This document shows, piece by piece, positions 1 through 11,683 of a stretch of DNA of 64,000 bases. The position numbers and the translations under genes were made by a program. Position 1 is the stretch's first letter; every line of letters starts with the position of its first letter. The notes under the pieces were generated by a model. The model was not told where the DNA came from, did not search any database, and saw nothing but the letters and a program-made list of their open reading frames with translations. The stretch is from Corbicula japonica (lineage: Eukaryota; Mollusca; Bivalvia; Venerida; Cyrenidae), in the NCBI GenBank assembly GCA_038501625.1, contig JAZAYU010000010.1:7337380-7401379 (forward strand), in the 5' to 3' direction.

Positions 1-21
1 CTTCTCCCATAGCTCAAAGAA

Positions 22-59
22 GGGAGAAGTCTGGTCACTTTTGGGAGACCACTTCTCCC
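22..59. repeat. Short inverted repeat at the window edge
   Basis: GGGAGAAGTCTGGTC pairs with GACCACTTCTCCC (one bulge) around the loop ACTTTTGGGA. Probably the end of a foldback element that extends out of the window. Confidence 0.5.
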
Positions 60-221
60 AAGTCTCCCTCTAGCGAGAGCCCTGTCTGACTGTGTTACAA
101 GGGAATATGATTAGATTGCGCTAAAAAGAGTTGTTAGTGTACCTCTATGCACAGTGCAGTGCTCTGTTTAGAAGAAGCCTTGGAGTACAATATTGTTTAC
201 ATAAATGTTGTTATGCTTCAT

Positions 222-445
222 TTAACCCGTACTCCATGGATTCACTTTTCATCACATGGGCAAACAGTGCAGATCCTGATCAGCCAGAATATACTAGCCA
301 TCTGATCTGGATCTACTCTGTTTGCTTCTTGGTTGGAAATAACCTTTAAAAATCTAAAACCAAAATGGTGTAGACCTTTATCAGATTGCGTGGATGTGGA
401 CGCTGATCTGGATTTACACTGGTGACTCATTAGCTTGAGTAAACG
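222..445. mobile_element. piggyBac-like MITE, diverged copy
   Basis: Starts TTAACCCGTACTCCATGG. The right end is decayed, and it sits about 30 bp upstream of the first visible MINDY exon. Confidence 0.65.
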
Positions 446-475
446 GTATAATAATTAAATGTCTGTATGTTACAG

Positions 476-618
476 CCTTAGTAGCAGAACAGTTCTTGGA
501 GAGTTCTGCCTCACAGTTAACGTACCACGGTCTCAGTGAACTGTGCACACAGTTGAAGGAAGACGAACTGGCAGTACTGTTTAGAAACAACCATTTTACT
601 ACACTTTACCGACACAAG
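476..618 (+). CDS. MINDY exon with catalytic-His motif
   Basis: Acceptor TTACAG ends at 475; the first two bases complete a split codon, then 47 codons read LVAEQFLESSASQLTYHGLS and onward to the RNNHF motif. Donor GTATGT starts at 619. The exon ends in phase 0 and joins the next exon at GGT GAA TTG. Confidence 0.92.
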
Positions 619-3600
619 GTATGTTGGCAAAATACACTATAAACTCTTCAGTAGCTCACCACAGCTAATGTCACGTTTGCAAAAAATGTAGATCCAGAGC
701 AACTTGTATAATTAAATGCGCACTATGATTAAGATTTTAACTGTTCACTGTTCAGTTCATAAATTTCTGTAAAAAATCCCTGAAAAATATTAACTGACTT
801 GCTGATCTATTTTCAAAGAAAAACCTTTAACAGAAATTCATCAGGTGAGGTGTACAACTGTGGTAATCTTCTCAGAGCTGTCAGTCAAAATTTTCAAACT
901 AGTTTGCCAGCCCTGGAGTGTGCCCAAGATAATTAAACTTAAACCGGATACCAGTGTCAGATCTTAGGCAATCAGATGCTTAAGATGTGAGAAATTCTTT
1001 TCAAAAGATTGAAAAACCAGAGTAAAGGGATAGCTGTGTACTCACAATGATGTTAGTTCCAGTCCATGCCAGTAGGACTTTGCAATGCCAAGACTACCTT
1101 TTGCAGTTTTTACTGGTATTTTAAGTCTTAAAGGTAGCCTAAAGTTTCATAAATTGAGCACTTGGTAAAAACAGAACAAAGTAGCAAAATGGCTGGGAAA
1201 ACTCTTATTGGTGCCAGACTTTAGTCATGTTTAATTTTTGGGTGTGGCTTATAATCTTGTGTGGCGTATATTTATTCAGTTACGCTAAAAAACAGGAAGA
1301 CAAACTGACAACTGTGTGGCCTCTATTCATACATTGACCAAAGAACAGGAAGACAAACTTACAATCCTGAATGATTGTTTATTTTATAAATATAGAATAT
1401 ATGTACAATGTGACTAACATAGTGGAACAAAGTGGCTGAAGTTTTTGTCCTGATGACTGTTTATCATCTTCCCAAAACATCACATCTGAAATCAAATCAT
1501 AAGACATTTAACCATTTTCTCCATATACCGGTATACACATTTTCACGCATTTGCGACCAGTGTAGATCTGATCAGGATCTGCACTGGTCACATTTCGGTC
1601 AGAAATAATCTTACAAATCAAAAAGCAAACAGTTTAGATCCTGATCAGATGGCACTGATGTGCTGGCTGATCTGGATCTAAACTGTTCGCCCATGCAATA
1701 AAGGTGTATCTATGGAGGAAAGGGTTAATAATAAAGAAAATAAAGAAAACTTATTCAGCTACTATTTTTTCTTGTAACCTGTTAAATTGATTTCACAATG
1801 AAACAAAAGAAGGGTTCATTATTACAATTTTAAGGGTCATTTGTTGCATGGAATGGTCTTAAATTTTAATTAACTGTTCATGTTTTTAGAGAATTTCTAC
1901 ATATCTTTACTTCATCTCATGTTAAGAAATTGTTTTTCTCTTGGTTTTTTTTCACTTTTACCATTTTTTTTAGTTCACTTACAAAACACAGGCGTTTTGC
2001 AGAATATACTCGTATAAACTGACTAGACTGACCATACAGCAGTCGGATGATACTTAACCCTTTCCTCCATAGATACACCATTTTTTTGTGGGCGAACAGT
2101 GTAGATCCAGATCAGCTGGCACATTTGTGCTGTCCAAAATGCGATCAATGTAGATCCTGATCAGACAGCACAAATGTGCCAGCTGATCTGGATCTGCTGG
2201 ATCTTCGCTGGTCACACATGCCTAAAAATGAGGATATAAGGAAGAAAGGTTTAATATTATCTGGTTTCCAATCTGCAAATAATTGTCACATTGAAAAGCT
2301 TTGCCAACAGTTCATTAATACAATATTAGCCAGTTTCAAAATCTGTGGCTAATTTATTATTGTTGTTTGGCTCTAAATGTTTATATGTTTATTGCCATTA
2401 ACCTTTTCCTGTACAGATACACCTTTATTGCTAGGGCGAACAGTTTAGATCCAGATCAGCCGGCACATCTGTGCCGTCTGATCAGGATCTAAACTGTTCG
2501 CTTTTTGATTCATTAGGTTATTTCCAACCAAAATGCGACCAGTGCAGATCCTGATCAGACGGCACGGATGTGCCGGCTGATCTGGATCTACACTGGACTC
2601 ACATGCGTAAAAATGGGTAAATATGGAGGAAAGGGTTAAAGCTTTGACTTGACTTTAGTTGAAATTTTGTGGGGACATATTTTCACACAGAAGAAAAATA
2701 TGACATCATCGTGTAAATATAAACTTGTGCAGTTGTACCGGTATTACTTTAATACAGTAAGTTATTTTTGTTTGTTTGTTTTATTTGTTCTGGGGTATGA
2801 TTAAACACACTTTTTCTAGCACGAAATACATTAAAATTAAACCAGAGGAAAATATAGTGATACTACAGTATTGCAGTTACTTTGCATAGATTAACTGTAT
2901 GCAGGCTGATCTGGGTCAACATAATTGTTTCCACCTTCAATGGACAGATTAAACACAGTTGCACTTATCCTACTACTCACTTCCTCCCATTATCTCGCAG
3001 CTGTAGGGTTTCCTGGTGTAAGTTCTTATGATGTCACTTTCATAGAGCAGTTTTTCTTGAGGTCCAAAGCTACAAGTTGTCATATACTGTCCCACACATT
3101 GGTACACGTCTCCAAAATGGCTGAAAGTAATTTAACCCTTTCCTCCATATATAGGCCTTTTTACGCATGTGTGACCATTGTAGATCTAGATCAGCCGGCA
3201 CATCCGTGCCGTCTGATCAGGATCTGCACTGGTTGCATTTTAGTCAGAGATAACCTAACAAATCAAAAAGCGAACAGTTTAGATCCTGATCAGATGGCAC
3301 AGATGTGCTGGCTAATCTGGATGTAAACTGTTTACCCTCACAATAAGGTGTATCTATGGAGAAAAGGGTTGAAACACAATTGGTTATATGTTTGGATGCA
3401 GAATCCTGTTAATTATTTAACCCTTAAATGAGCTTTTCTTGCTTTTTTTATTGAAATTTAAATTATTTAAATGAACCATTTTCTCCACATAAACACATTT
3501 TAACTTGTGTTTGATGAGTGTAGATCAAGATCTGCCGGCACAACAGTATAAATTCTTCTTATTTCAATGGTACTTATAATATATTTAACTAATGAAAAAA

Positions 3601-6600
3601 ATATAGGAACTTGGCACTTACCCTTTCATTATTTAGATCTGTATGTATAAAGCATCTTAATCAAATACTTGGATTTGCTTTACTGAAACATTTTCTCTAA
3701 GCCATTCAACCCTTTCCACCACATATAGATTTTTATCACATGTGCAAACAGTGTTGTAAGGTGATTTATTAATCCATTAAGCATAAGGCACACACATAAT
3801 GTCATTTTAGCAACCAGTGTCGACCCAGATCAGTCAGTGCATCCGTACAGTGTGATAAAGATCTGCATCTTTAACTACTTGTTGATTGAATATCTGCAAA
3901 ACTCACCACAAGCAGGCTCGACATAAATGTTCATATACATGTACTGCTGTTATCTCCCTTACCTGCAGGCATGCTCATAGTCTCTATTCTGAGTGGCTAT
4001 CCAGAGTTTAGTCCAGGGTAACTCACACACGCTCTGAGCAGAACTGTAGCACTGGCCACCTGTACTTGAACACCAGCCTGTTGTGAAAAAATGACTAATT
4101 ACATTTCATCAACATCTTATTTCTTACCAGTTACTCCAGGTTTTATTGCATGCGAGGTCTAGATCCTGATCAGACAGCACTGTTCACCTTCTACCAGTAT
4201 CAATTTAGGCATTTCATTCAATTGTTCATAGCCTTGTTGGGTGTTTTATTTACTGTGTTTGTCACCAAGCCTTGTTGTGCATGTCATCAGGAATTTCTTC
4301 TTGGATTATTTTTTGCCGAGTTATGGGCCCTTTGTCATTTTTAACCAACCCTAACCCTTCTATAACCCTAACTTCTATACAAAAATCTTCTCCGTGCTTA
4401 ATCTTCAAAACTGTAGGGGGGATTTTATTGAAACTCCACAGGAGTGTTTGTCACCAAGCCTAGTTGTGCATATCTTCAAGTTTCCATTCAGATTGTTTTT
4501 GCCAGAGTTATGGGCCCTTAGCCTTTACTGTATAACTTCTATATTAAAATCTTGTCCATGCCTAATCTCCAAAACCGCTTGGGGGATTTCATTGAAACTT
4601 CACAGAACTGTTAATCACCAAGCCTAGTTGTGCATATCGTCAGGAGTTACCGCTCCAGTTATCTTTGCCAGAATTATGGGCCCTTAGTCATTTCCTACTA
4701 TAACTTCTATATTTAAATCTTGTCCACACTTAATCTCCAGAACCTTTTGGCGGATTCTATTTAAACACAGGAATCTTGTCACCAAGCCTAGTTGTGCATA
4801 ACGTCAGGAGTTGAATTATTTTTGGCCAAGTTATGGGCCCTTAGTCATTTGTACTATAACTTCTTTATTAAAACATTGTCCTTGTTTTGGAGGGTGTCAT
4901 TGAAATTTCACAGGAATGTTTGTCAACTAGTCTAGTTGTGCATGTCTTCAGGATTTTCCGCTTGGTGTACTTTTAGCAGAGTTGTGAACCCCTTACTCAT
5001 TTGGTTTGCTTAATTTCTATATTTAGTGAGAGGTTTACTTCAAACTTTAAATATATGTTCCTTATCATCACTCACATTATTCCTTTTCATTACCCACATC
5101 ATATGTGGTAAGGTCCATAACTCTAATAATCATATTTGCAGGATTATCTCCCCTTCAGTCTTAGAATTTGATTTTTACTCAAGATATTTACTACAGACTT
5201 TAAACCAATGGTCCTTTCCATCTTTCACATTATATGCATGCAGTATGCTTCATCTCTTCCACAGGCATATTTTTTATTACAAATGTATACCAATTCGATT
5301 TCAGAGCTGCATTTTGGGGCATAATTATGTCAAATTTAAGTGACAGCTCTTGTTTAATACTCCAAGTTGGCATAGATACCGGGGTATGTCGGACTTAGTT
5401 CAGTTAACTGTTAAGTATTAACTGAACAAATTATTCCATTATCATTTTGGTAAGGTTATAAGGAGGCAAATCAAGAATTTCATTTAAGAGGGGCAGCAAG
5501 TCAAGTTGCCTTTATTATTATAAAGGAAAAAATATTGCACTTGTGACTAGAAGTCAAGAATCTGTACAACTCTGTATCAGAAGTAAATCTTGAAAAAATT
5601 CTTTTACCTGTGTCTGTAGTGACAAAAATCACCAATACAATGGCAAGTTTATTCATGATTTGTGGTTGTTACTTCCAGCTTTAAATACCACAAAACAGCT
5701 GACTGTCTTGTTTGTTCAACTCACACTACATAGAAATGTTTATAAGCACATAAAGCAGGCTTGATTAAACGCATTTTACTTAAATATTTAAGTCATTACA
5801 CTTCCAAGTTTTTGGATAAATAGTTAAGTTGTAATGTTTTCACATATAAGTTCTGGTTAAAATAAATTTTAATAGTCTTTCCAGATGTACTGGTAAATAA
5901 ATTAATGTAAATATGGAGGAGGGAAGTCACAAACAGGAAATGAGTGCTTGAATATAAACACTCACACAAGTTGCTTTAAACTCTATTGTTATCATAATAT
6001 TAAGATTTATCATTTATAGCATGGCCATTAATTGCCCAGATTTAATGAGCATGACTGAAGCATAACAAAAAGACATGCAACATGCCTCGAAGCCAAAACA
6101 TCTACCTGGTAATTGGTTGAAATGGAGCTGTCTCCACACTGACCATTCAAAAGCTGACGGTTGGATACTGGTCTTTAATCCTTAACATTGTTTTAACCAT
6201 TTCCTCCATATATACGCATTTTTACGCATGTGCGACCAGTGTAGATCCAGATCAGCCGGCACATTGGTGCCGTCTGATCAGGATCTGCACTGGTCACATT
6301 TTGGTCAGAAATAACCTAATGAATCAAAAAGCGACCAGTGCAGATCCTGATCAGATGGCACAGATGTGCCGGCTGATCTGGATCTACACTGTTCGCCCTC
6401 GGAATGAAGGTGTGTCTGTGGAGGAAAGGGTTAATTATTTTTTGCTAGTAACCATTAAATGTACTTTTAAAATATCTTTAGGGTGAATTGTTCCAGCTGG
6501 TGACAGATCAAGGTTTCCTCAATGAAAGTAATGTAGTCTGGGAGACTCTGAGTAATGTCGAGGGTGACTGTCATTTTGTTGACTGTGAGTTCCGCACCTA

Positions 6601-9600
6601 TACCAAACCAGACACCCCTCCACTACCTGTGCCACCAGTTAGTGTACCTGTCAACAGTGAGGATCAAATTGATCACGAGTAATTCCTTTCTTTCAGTGTA
6701 GTTAACAGTTTCAATTACCTCCCTTTATGGTAATATGCTAATTTTTAAACCATGCAGAATGTCAATCATTGTGGGTGTCTGCTTACTTGAACAGTCTCTT
6801 GCATGGTTGGCTAGGTGCTACCACCGCATTTGTGCGGCCGTAGGGTTATCTATACATTTGCAATAATAGTTCTGATACTGAGTGCAATACTGTGTGTAGA
6901 TTACAAGGTTATGAGTAGTATTTATGGTTGTGATTTTTAGGTACATTGCATATGGGTGTAAATTCCAGCGTTTGGGCTTTGAGCTTATGGCCTCTGGATT
7001 GTTAAGCCAAGTGCAGTATCACTATGCCAGCATGCATCCATATTTGTTGCAGCATTTCTTCTAGTAAACTGGAATTACTTTGTTGGAGACAGCCCTCAAC
7101 TTGTACTAGTTGTGGTTTGTTTCTCTGAATGTGAAACTAAAACCAGGTACTGCCAAATCAGTGATGTGGAAAACTTGACTCTTTGGACCATACATCATAT
7201 AACTGATGCAGGTGAATTCCCTAGAACAATCATAGTGTAGATCAGGTCCCAAGATGATAAAACTAAGATTAAAGCCCAGTTTCAAATCTCAAGCATCTGA
7301 TTGGTTTATAGTCACAATTTCAATCAGTCAGATGCTTGAGTTTCCGGACTAGTTTTATGATCTTCGGACCAGTTTGTTCAGAATGATAATTGTAATAATT
7401 ACCAGTACATTTTTCTAGTAGTTAATTGTTACCTTTTAGTAAATTTTACAGTATGACATATGTGTTTTGTAATTATTTCAGTTACCTGATAGCACTGTCC
7501 CTTCAGCAGGAGCAACAACAACAACAACAGCCTTCAGATTCCAACTGGCTACCTCAAAACACCAGTATGTCAGAGTAAGTTACTTTTCTGATTATTGTGG
7601 AAACTGATAAGTCCAAGTGGAGCTGTGAGGGATTTATATTTGTAAAGAAGTTTTATGGTTTCCAGTATTCTGTTATAATTAGTATTTTATCATGCAACCG
7701 TATAAAAATTGCATGGATAGTGCAGAGCCTCACCTTTCCTATGACCATTGCCCAAGGTTATAAAACTGAGCATGGAAACCAGTCTCAAATCTCAATCGTC
7801 ATTTCAGCCAATCAGATGCTTGAGATTTGAGACTGGTTTCCAATCTCTGTTTCAGTTCAGATCAATCTCAGTTTTATAACCTTCAGCCCATATCTGCCTT
7901 GTCCAATATGACCTCATCAAACATCAGTAACCTTTTATTTGTTATATGTACAGTGCTATATTTTATGGGAGTTTTAAATTCAACGATTGACCACAAAATC
8001 AATGAAAAAATTAAAACTCTACAGATACCAGCCTGCACATGCATGCAGCCTAATCGGGATCTTCACATCGCTTCTTGGTCAGAAATAATGCAATGAATCT
8101 AAAACTGACTAGTGTATCTAATCCACATCAGACTGTACAGGGATGCAGGCTGATCTGGATCTTCACTGGTCGCACATGGGATAAGCCCTAATCATGGTGT
8201 AAAAATAGTCAAAGAAAAATAAATGAGTACAGTGAAACTCCTTATAAAGACCACCTTGACATTAAGATCCACCTTGATAATTAGACCATGATTCCAATGT
8301 CCAATTTGACAGCTTTGCACTATTTTTGCACTATTTTTCATCCTAAATTAAAGACCACTCTACTAGTAAAACCACTTTTTCCTAGTTCAAGAGGTGTTCT
8401 TAATATATACATGTTTTATCACATGTGCGAATGTCTACATGTAGATGTAGAACAACCAGCACATCCGTGCCATCTGGGCTGAAGGTTATAAAGCTGAGCA
8501 TGGAAACCAGTCTCAAATCTCAAGGATCTGATTGGCTGAAATGGCAACTGGAAATTTATCGTATTTTGCGCTACGACATGAGCACGAAATTCAACCCCAG
8601 TGAAATTAAACCATTTAACAGTGTTTTTTTTTTATAGGAAAACACAGTTGCGTGAATTTCTGACCCAGCGAATTTGTTATTTACCGGTTTTTGCGCGAAA
8701 ATTCGCCCCCGCGAAATTAAATGATACTACAGTATTAGGTTATTTCTGACCAAAAAGTTAACAATGCAAATTCAGATCTGATGGATGTTCTGGCTGATCT
8801 AAATCACACATGCAATCAAATTTATGTATGGGCTGTTTTAAAAAAAATGGCTGGAAAAGTGAAAAAATAGTGAAAAATTTAAGTTTTTAAAAATTCCAAA
8901 CTTGTTATTCTGTATTTTTTGCTTATTGAAACAGAACTGAAAAGATTTTTGAAATTAGTCAACTGGTTGCTGAGATATTGTCATTTGAAAAATGGCAAGT
9001 GAAGTGAAAAAATGTAAAGAATTTAAGTTCATAAAAAGTCCAAACTGGTTGGTCCAAGTTATACTCATATGTGACAGAATAAAAAATTTATGGAGCTTTA
9101 TTGACCAATATTAAATAAATCAAAGAATTTTAATTTATGTGTTTAAAATACAAGTATTACTGTTTCTTATTATTTAAATGTGTATTTCTGTTAAAATACA
9201 TGTTGAAGCATCAAATATAAGTGCTTTAGAACGTGTAGTATCGCATAAAGATGAAAAATTCATATTGTTAAGAAAGTGTGTCACACTCCTGACAACCACA
9301 TAAGTGCAATGTACTCAAAAATGTTTCACTAAGGCTTTTCCTGTTTGTCACAATTAACAAAACATGACATAGACTTCTAGGAAAAAAACATGCTCTTGTT
9401 TTCATGTAAAGGATATGTTGACAGAATATTGCAATATGTGCATAATGTCACACTCCTGACAAATTTAGCTGACATTTTCTGAAGGGAGCTGCCGACAAAT
9501 ATAATTTCAATCATAACAATAACGTAACGTCGGATGTGACGTTTAATGTAAAGGCGCAGGACGTCACTTGAGACGTCGCGCTATAATATGTATGTTAGAG

Positions 9601-10299
9601 ATTCTCGACAGTATATTTTACAGTGAAGAGCTTGCCAAGCAGCTCCAGGAGGAGGAACGCCAGGCTGCAATGGCAGAGGCGAATGCTCCTCGCCGCCAGG
9701 GCCAGCAGCCTCCTAGACAACAACAACAACACTCGCAGCAGTCAGCTGGTCAGAGAAGATCAGACCGACCACAGCGTAGAGATGAGAAGAAGTCAGATGT
9801 AAGACTACTTTAGAGTAGATTCTTAAATTCCTTAAGAAATAGGATTTTTGTTTGCTTCAATGAAATATTGATTTTATTTCACATATGAACATTATTAACT
9901 TTTTTCACGAGTGGCATAGCTGCCACGAGTGAAAATATCAGTTTTTGGTGTTCGCAGTCTGTAGTTTTAGAGTTTTTCAGGTGAAGTCGCATGGTTAAAT
10001 TATTGAATACACATATTGCTGGTAACAGTAGAAATGAAAGGATCTGCTGTTGATGTTGTTGTATTCTGGTTAACATATTTTCAGTGGTAGAAGAAATTAA
10101 TTTTAAAAAATGGATAATCAATACCTATTATTATTTTCTTCAAAGATAAACATTTAAATTAAATTTGTATTTTTTTCTAGCAAGATTCAGGGAAATTTTA
10201 CATATTAAACATAATATTTAGTGGTTGACATTTGCTTTCATCTTACTTAATGTATTATGCAGCTAAGCATCTTGTTGATTTCAGTGTTGTATTTTATGA
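476..10299 (+). CDS. MINDY-1/2 (FAM63) family deubiquitinase, 3' half
   Basis: Five exons join in frame: 476-618, 6482-6678, 7482-7574, 9624-9798 and 10285-10299, giving about 206 residues of the C-terminal half. Known for the family: cysteine peptidases that trim K48-linked polyubiquitin in the cytosol. Seen: the segment LFRNNHFTTLYRHK holds the His that I take as the catalytic one (codon 592-594), followed by GELFQLVTDQGFLNES and VVWETLSNVEGD, which match the end of the catalytic fold. Then come a Pro-rich linker, DYLIALSLQQEQ and DEELAKQLQEEE (two MIU-like ubiquitin-binding helices), a Gln/Arg-rich stretch and a terminal CCIL. All introns are GT-AG with compatible phases. The catalytic Cys and the start lie upstream of the window. 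MINDY1 versus MINDY2 cannot be decided; invertebrates may have a single ancestral copy. Confidence 0.93.
1508..1728. mobile_element. piggyBac-like MITE
   Basis: TTAA at both ends. The left arm has lost the middle of its GATCCAGATCAGCC unit, leaving a short left half. Confidence 0.75.
2054..2254. mobile_element. piggyBac-like MITE
   Basis: TTAACCCTTTCCTCCATA at the left, AAGGAAGAAAGGTTTAA at the right; internal deletion relative to the reference copy. Confidence 0.75.
2398..2639. mobile_element. piggyBac-like MITE, reference copy of the family
   Basis: Family description. Both ends are TTAA, followed inward by CC(C/T)TTTCCTCCATA and, at the other end, its reverse complement (GGAGGAAAGGGTTAA). 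The interior is itself palindromic, built from units such as GATCCAGATCAGCCGGCACA and its complement, so the single strand can fold into a long cruciform. TTAA target duplications and ends starting CCC are typical of piggyBac; no transposase is encoded. Intact copies are 200-245 bp. Confidence 0.82.
3132..3373. mobile_element. piggyBac-like MITE
   Basis: Left end intact; right end AAAAGGGTTGAA has lost its TTAA by substitution. Confidence 0.75.
4262..5000 (+). repeat. Degenerate tandem repeat, about 165-bp units
   Basis: The words AGTTATGGGCCC, TAACTTCTATAT and CACCAAGCCTAGTTGTGCAT recur in the same order; GTTGTGCAT starts near 4275, 4464, 4629 and 4794. Units are strongly diverged, so this is an old array. 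Wording resembles the array at 44.3-45.3 kb (TTGTGCAT, ATGGCCCTT, TTGAAACTT). Confidence 0.75.
6193..6434. mobile_element. piggyBac-like MITE next to a MINDY acceptor
   Basis: Full-length copy with TTAA ends. Its right end lies only 47 bp upstream of the exon at 6482, so it provides part of the branch-point region or sits just outside it. Confidence 0.8.
6482..6678 (+). CDS. MINDY exon, end of catalytic domain and Pro-rich linker
   Basis: Acceptor CTTTAG ends at 6481. It codes GELFQLVTDQGFLNESNVVW, then ETLSNVEGDCHFVDCEF and a linker rich in Pro and Val. The donor GTAATT starts at 6679. Reading through the donor would meet a stop at once. Splicing instead gives GA+T = Asp, producing DHDYLIALSLQQ across the junction, which fixes this donor. 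Confidence 0.92.
7247..7372. mobile_element. Palindromic MITE family 2, diverged copy
   Basis: Arms carry CTCAAGCATCTGATTGG and its diverged complement CAGATGCTTGAG, flanked by TGATAAAACTAAGATT and AGTTTTATGATC. Confidence 0.65.
7482..7574 (+). CDS. MINDY exon, first MIU-like motif
   Basis: Acceptor ATTTCAG ends at 7481; donor GTAAGT starts at 7575. It codes YLIALSLQQEQ followed by a Gln run and SNWLPQNTSMS. The acidic residue plus LIALSLQ pattern fits a motif interacting with ubiquitin. Confidence 0.9.
7751..7890. mobile_element. Palindromic MITE family 2 in a MINDY intron
   Basis: CCCAAGGTTATAAAACTGAG at the left and TCAGTTTTATAACCTT at the right, with TCTCAAATCTCAA and TTGAGATTTGAGA between. 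Nearly the whole element is one inverted repeat. Confidence 0.78.
8476..8553. mobile_element. Palindromic MITE family 2, left half only
   Basis: GGCTGAAGGTTATAAAGCTG through CTGATTGGCTGAAATGGC; the right arm is absent. Adjacent to a fragment of the TTAA MITE. Confidence 0.65.
9624..9798 (+). CDS. MINDY exon, second MIU-like motif and Gln/Arg-rich tail
   Basis: Acceptor TTTTACAG ends at 9623. The first base T completes Asp with the GA of the previous exon, giving DEELAKQLQEEERQAAMAEA, a helical MIU-like segment. The rest is low complexity (Arg, Gln, Pro) ending EKKSD. Donor GTAAGA starts at 9799, phase 0. Confidence 0.9.
10285..10299 (+). CDS. MINDY terminal micro-exon encoding CCIL-stop
   Basis: After acceptor GATTTCAG (ends 10284) the phase-0 reading is Cys-Cys-Ile-Leu-stop. 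Together with the previous exon this gives KKSDCCIL, a C-terminal CaaX box; Leu in the last position suggests geranylgeranylation. Only five codons long, so easily missed. I chose it over an acceptor at 10189-10190, which would give an unrelated 16-residue tail. Confidence 0.82.
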   Translation, partial: CCIL

Positions 10300-10568
10300 T
10301 GGCTCAAGACGATGTGTTCACAGAAGGATCGCTCCTTGCCAGCACACTACACCAAAGACTTCCTCACAGGGAGAGCAGCAGGGACTGGTTTAATCTGGCC
10401 AAAGGCAGAAGATCATTAAACTGAGATTGGTCTCCAGTCTCAGTTTTATAATATTCGGGCTAAGTTTTTTGAACAAAACTCAAGTTCCTGCTCGTAATCA
10501 AAAGTGTATTTAAACTATAAAGTGATCACTTGAAAAGATCAATCTGTGTTTATTTATTTCAGATGTTT

Positions 10569-11105
10569 TTAACCCTTTACTCCATGGATATGCCTTTCAT
10601 CACATGGGTGAACAGTGTAGATCCAGATCAGCCTGCAAAGCCATGCAGTCAAGTCTAGATCTAAATGTTGGCTTCTTGGTCAGAAATAACCTTATGAATC
10701 AGATAGTGAACAGTGTAGATCCAGATCAGCCTGCAAAGCCATGCAGTCAAGTCTAGATCTAAATGTTGGCTTCTTGGTCAGAAATAACCTTATGAATCAG
10801 ATAGTGAACAGTGTAGATCCAGATCAGCCTGCAAAGCCATGCAGTCAAGTCTAGATCTAAATGTTGGCTTCTTGGTCAGAAATAACCTTATGAATCAGAT
10901 AGTGAACAGTGTAGATCCAGATCAGCCTGCAAAGCCATGCAGTCAAGTCTAGATCTAAATGTTGGCTTCTTGGTCAGAAATAACCTAATGAATCAGATAG
11001 TGAACAGCGTAGATCCTGGTCACTTTAAATGGATTTACCTGTTGATCTAGATCTACACTGGTAGAACATGTGATAAAAAGCATATCCCTATAGTAAGGTG
11101 TTTAA
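10569..11105. mobile_element. piggyBac-like MITE expanded by an internal tandem repeat
   Basis: Begins TTAACCCTTTACTCCATGG. Its interior has been amplified into four 98-bp units (separate entry), which more than doubles its length. The right end is decayed. Confidence 0.7.
10613..11004 (+). repeat. Tandem repeat, four 98-bp units
   Basis: Unit starts at 10613, 10711, 10809 and 10907 (spacing exactly 98). The units are virtually identical, differing by a single base near the end of the fourth (CCTAATG for CCTTATG). The unit includes GTGTAGATCCAGATCAGCCT and TTGGTCAGAAATAACC, both standard parts of the surrounding MITE. Confidence 0.93.
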
Positions 11106-11170
11106 TCGGTTGAGGCCTATTTTAACTGTTGCAATACTGTTAACTTTGATAATTTAATTTTGAAATGCTT

Positions 11171-11683
11171 GCCCAAGGTTATAAAGCTGAGATTGGAAAC
11201 CAGTCTCAAATCTCAAGCATCTCATTGGCTGAAATGGCGACTGGTCGCCATTTCAGCCATACCTGCCATATCCCCCGGCGGGGGGAAAAATCCCCCGGAA
11301 TTAAGAGCCATCCCTGGGTCCCCCGGCGGGAGACGAAAATCCCCCGGAATTTAAAAACGGTATAAAAATTCATTTTTGTCGCTTGAATCGTCCGACATTT
11401 GTCTAAACGCCGAGTTCACTATTACGTATCTCGGACAATCCTAACACCTAACGGTTGTGTCAAAATGTTCCGAATTCGTCTAATTAGTGTCAATGAGAGG
11501 ATTATCGATTATTTAGTGAGAATTGACACTTGACAGGATTGTTATTGGATTATTGATTGTTTGTCCCAAATTTTGAACCAAATCCCCAGGAATGCTTTCC
11601 AGAAATATGGCAGGTATGATTTCAGCCAATCGGATGCTTGAGATTTGAGACTGGTTTCCATGCTCAGTTTTATAACCTTGGGC
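11171..11683. mobile_element. Palindromic MITE family 2 split by another element
   Basis: Left arm 11171-11257, right arm 11619-11683, ending ATAACCTTGGGC. Between them is a 361-bp insertion with its own ends and target duplication (next entry). Confidence 0.85.
11258..11618. mobile_element. Non-autonomous DNA transposon with 8-bp target duplication (hAT-like)
   Basis: Perfect 14-bp terminal inverted repeats, CATACCTGCCATAT and ATATGGCAGGTATG. Flanked by the direct repeat ATTTCAGC at 11250-11257 and 11619-11626. Removing the element and one duplicate restores the normal centre of the host palindrome. The interior has CCCCCGG-rich segments (TCCCCCGGAATT twice) and no coding potential. An 8-bp duplication is the hAT signature, though the termini do not begin with the common CAG. 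Confidence 0.88.

Larger units (their letters stand above)
619..6481 (+). other. Large MINDY intron, MITE-rich
   Basis: A 5.9 kb intron with no convincing exon. It holds at least five well-formed TTAA-ended MITEs (separate entries) and remnants near 3476-3540 and 3708-3880, plus a tandem block at 4262-5000. A short direct repeat (AACAGGAAGACAAACT) occurs near 1290 and 1345. Confidence 0.8.

Noticed and set aside
131..349. Many 60-110 codon ORFs in 0-25 kb containing VDPDQPAHPC- or ADPDQMAQMC-like strings
   Set aside because: They are translations of the palindromic TTAA MITE; the same peptide recurs wherever the element occurs, on both strands.
10189..10240. Alternative last MINDY exon after TTTTTTCTAG
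   Set aside because: It would give a 16-residue tail (QDSGKFYILNIIFSG) with no family likeness, whereas the exon at 10285 gives CCIL directly.
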